Made by a program: the position numbers and the translations under genes. A DNA stretch of 64,000 bases from Membranipora membranacea (lineage: Eukaryota > Bryozoa > Gymnolaemata > Cheilostomatida > Membraniporidae), in NCBI GenBank assembly GCA_914767715.1, contig OU612070.1, forward strand, positions 8,883,501 to 8,947,500, read 5' to 3'. Numbering within the stretch: the first letter of the stretch is position 1; each line of letters begins with the position of its first letter. This document shows positions 61,087-64,000 of the stretch, one piece after another. The notes below the pieces were generated by a model. That model was not told the DNA's origin and did no database searches. It saw only the letters and a program-made list of their open reading frames with translations.

Positions 61087-64000
61087 TGTTCCATCTCGAT
61101 TCTCCGGATAAATCAAAAGGCAAAGGAAACAACAGAATATTAATCTTGGTGGTGCAAAGCATTTTAAGCATACCATGGTCATGGTCTGATTTACATGGAA
61201 CTAGGTAGAATAAGAAATGATTATCTGTGATTTTTTCATATATTTATTCATATATTTATTTAAATATTATATATATTTATATAGCCCTTTTAGATATTAC
61301 TTTATTATTTTGTATTAATCATTCCGCCGAATCTCAATGTTTTCTCAATAAGCTACTGTGTTCTATTGCTGTATTTTGTAATAGCCTTGTTGACTTAATT
61401 TTTACTACATATTCGCAATTTGAAAATCATTCAATATGTTATGTGTAGTTCATTATCATGACAATAATACAACAAACCAGCTTTACCAACTTTCTTTGTT
61501 TTTACTATCTTTGTGATATTTCATTATCAGGCGCAATGACAATCATATTATTATAATGTAATATATTAAACAGCTCGAAAAGAGTATGAATCATCACGAC
61601 ACTTTGCCAGACCTTGTGAGGAAATAACATAAAAAAGATATCAAATTTGGAATTCAGAATTGAGTTTGGTAGTGTTTATCAAGGTCATGCCTCGCCTAGG
61701 ATACTAAATTGAGAACTATTGGTCCAATTCTCTAGATTTTACATTCTAATTGTAGCTATTTCTTGTTTAGAAAATTTCAAACCCTCAATTATCTTTATCA
61801 TACCTGCTTTTAATTTCGATTGCAATTTAAAAAACTTAAGCCACTAGTGCCAATGCAAAAGTATACAAGCTGCCAATAACTGGGAGCATCTGGCTCGGAC
61901 GCATCACAACAATTTATTTGTATCAAGCCAGGATTGGCAGCACAAAGAAGTCCTGAAAAAATTATCTTGATACAATAAATCGTAGATGCGACCATCGACA
62001 TAAATCTTAAGCAAAAGAGGAGGAAAGTACTACAGTAACAGACAGGAATTAACAAGCCAGATTGCGAACAATTGATAAATAAACTAAAATGACTGGATTT
62101 CAGAGACTTATATTAGTACGTCAAATCTTGTGCAGAATTGTTGCAGGCAAAAAGTCATGAATTGTTGGATTTTCCTCTGAATTCATGAGGCATTTATTTG
62201 AATCGAGTAGAGATGTTGATTCAAAACTTGGGAATACACAAAAAGGATATGTTGGTAGGTTATTGTACATTGTAATTGAAATAAGCTGGTTAAAACGAAT
62301 ATTGAGATTACAGCCTGCCTATAGGCCTTCTTTGTATACCCCTTCTCCAACACAAAAGTTTCAATGATTATTGCCCTCACCAGGGCCTTGGAAGTTGCTT
62401 TTATCACAAACAAAAATTTCAGTCTCAGTAAGGTTTGCACATATTGTCACTTCTCGTTTTGTCCTGCTGTGGTGCATTTTTGTCAAAATTCTGACTAGTT
62501 TAGGAGTAAGAACATTCAAAGCCGCACACCATTTCTTTTTCATCAATACTGGTCGCACTGGGCTGGTGAGGGTAATATGGTAATTGCATTAGTCTACATT
62601 TGCCAACAATTGACACGGCGCACTTACTTGATGGCACTGTCAACACTGATCGTTTAGCGATCAGTATGTGAATTTGAATGTCTTTTTTTTTCAAGCCAAA
62701 TTGTAAATTTAACTTTATTGTTGTTATGGCTGCATGATATAAGGGTAGTCTTTATGGAATAACTGCATATTTATTGCTCCAAGAAGTTGCAATGTCTTTT
62801 TGTATGGCCAATGGTATAACAATAGGTTTTACTTGTCTTAGCTCGTTGCTGAAACTAAATGTCGCACTATGACGTAACGTGTTGAATTTTGGGTGCAGAC
62901 TTCAATGATCATGTAGATTAAAAAACCCAAAAAAGAATTTGGCAAGGCATGACCATTATTTTTCCATCGATGGTTGCTGGCCATATGAAATGTAACTCAT
63001 TTGAGTAATATATAAATTTGAGAATTAACTTTTATCTAGTATAGATGGATGGCATGGATGGCACCGTGGCATACATAACATATACGGATGACAATTTGCG
63101 TTCATTGCTTTGACAGGTTGCGGGTGTGAACTGAGAACATCGGATAAATTTGGCTTCGTGATGACACCTAATCATAAATTTCACACCAAAATCTGACACT
63201 TTGGAGAACATGACTCTTTAAGGAATTTTGAAAAGGTCATTGATACCACAGAGTAAGGATGTACATATATATCCTTTGGTTGTGTCAATATTGAGAGCGT
63301 CACAAGCACCTGGTTTATGGAATGAATAACAGGAGTGGGACTGGTCAATTAGAAAACCACCCAACACCCATAAACTTCTGTTTTGCCTACATACAAGAAC
63401 AAACTGGTTTTGACCGGAATGCTTGATTAGCTGGCATTCATCAAACAAAATAGAAAAAAGCACATGAAAACGGCAAATCTTTGCAACAAAAAAAGTTTCA
63501 AATGTCATAAAGGTATAAGGTACTTTAACCAAGTTCAGGGAAGGCGGAAAGGTCTTTATACATGCCTCTAAAGAAGCATTCTTCTATGGTGATGGTGATT
63601 CTGATTTAAAGTAAAAACATTTAAAAGGGCCAACAATAGCACCTTAGAGGCTTGAAAATCCTGGTTTCAAGGTTGAGAATCTAGGTGTTCTGCATATTTC
63701 ATGGGAAACCAGTCTGCAGTCAGCCTTGAAACCCGCTGGCAAGTGAGGGTTGTTCTGAATCACATCTTCTATGTTATTGCGAATGCGATAATCAAAAAAT
63801 CTAAGACCCAGTTATGGTCATAACTAAATGTATGAAAAGCCAATATTACTTTTCCCCCATGGGATACAGAAATCATAGCGATGAAAATACACTATCATTT
63901 ACTTTTCAGACAATAATCCTCTGAGGATTCTAGAAATACCGAAAAAGTCACACTGACTTTAGACCAACCCGAATGAAATTTTGAGAGTGTCTTGTAAGTA
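61087..64000. other. Downstream region, no gene recognised
   Basis: It should begin with the 3' untranslated region of the bHLH-PAS gene. The remainder holds only short open frames without family motifs. No convincing repeat or RNA gene was seen. Confidence 0.5.

Overview
The window is animal (metazoan) nuclear DNA. Coding sequence is split into many short exons with GT..AG borders. The genes have clear animal counterparts (NVL, a type-A DnaJ, an NPAS4/dysfusion-type bHLH-PAS factor, sigma-like glutathione S-transferases), and the introns and intergenic DNA are AT-rich and full of retroelement and DNA-transposon remains. An invertebrate is most likely; I cannot name the phylum from this sequence alone.

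Layout. (1) About 1-4360: a decayed non-LTR retrotransposon (PHD-finger remnant, AP-endonuclease, reverse transcriptase). A 723-bp terminal-inverted-repeat element is inserted in its endonuclease region, and three consecutive stem-loops follow it. (2) 5093-19036, plus strand: an NVL-type double AAA ATPase in 24 exons, about 1042 residues in frame. (3) 19515-28747, minus strand, tail-to-tail with NVL: a 13-exon gene whose exons join in frame into three consecutive GST units behind an N-terminus starting MGCDQSK, a Src-family-like acylation signal; about 653 residues. (4) 30283-44515, minus strand: a DNAJA1/2-type co-chaperone in 8 exons, about 437 residues, ending in a CaaX box (CANQ). One intron holds a 3.87-kb hAT transposon with a perfect 8-bp target duplication; others hold large palindromic repeats. 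(5) 44516-54471: about 10 kb without a recognisable gene, containing tRNA-derived SINE-like pieces, a MITE and perfect hairpins. (6) 54472-61086, plus strand: an NPAS4/dysfusion-like bHLH-PAS transcription factor in 10 exons, about 534 residues. (7) 61087-64000: no gene recognised.

The genes do not form one pathway: ribosome biogenesis (NVL), redox/detoxification or eicosanoid-type chemistry (GST), protein folding (DnaJ) and transcription (bHLH-PAS). The best candidate for something undescribed is the triple GST. It was built by duplicating a four-exon, phase-0 cassette, its three active sites have diverged, and it carries a predicted membrane-lipidation signal. All gene models were assembled by hand from splice sites, reading-frame phase and remembered family sequence. 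No database search or transcript was available.
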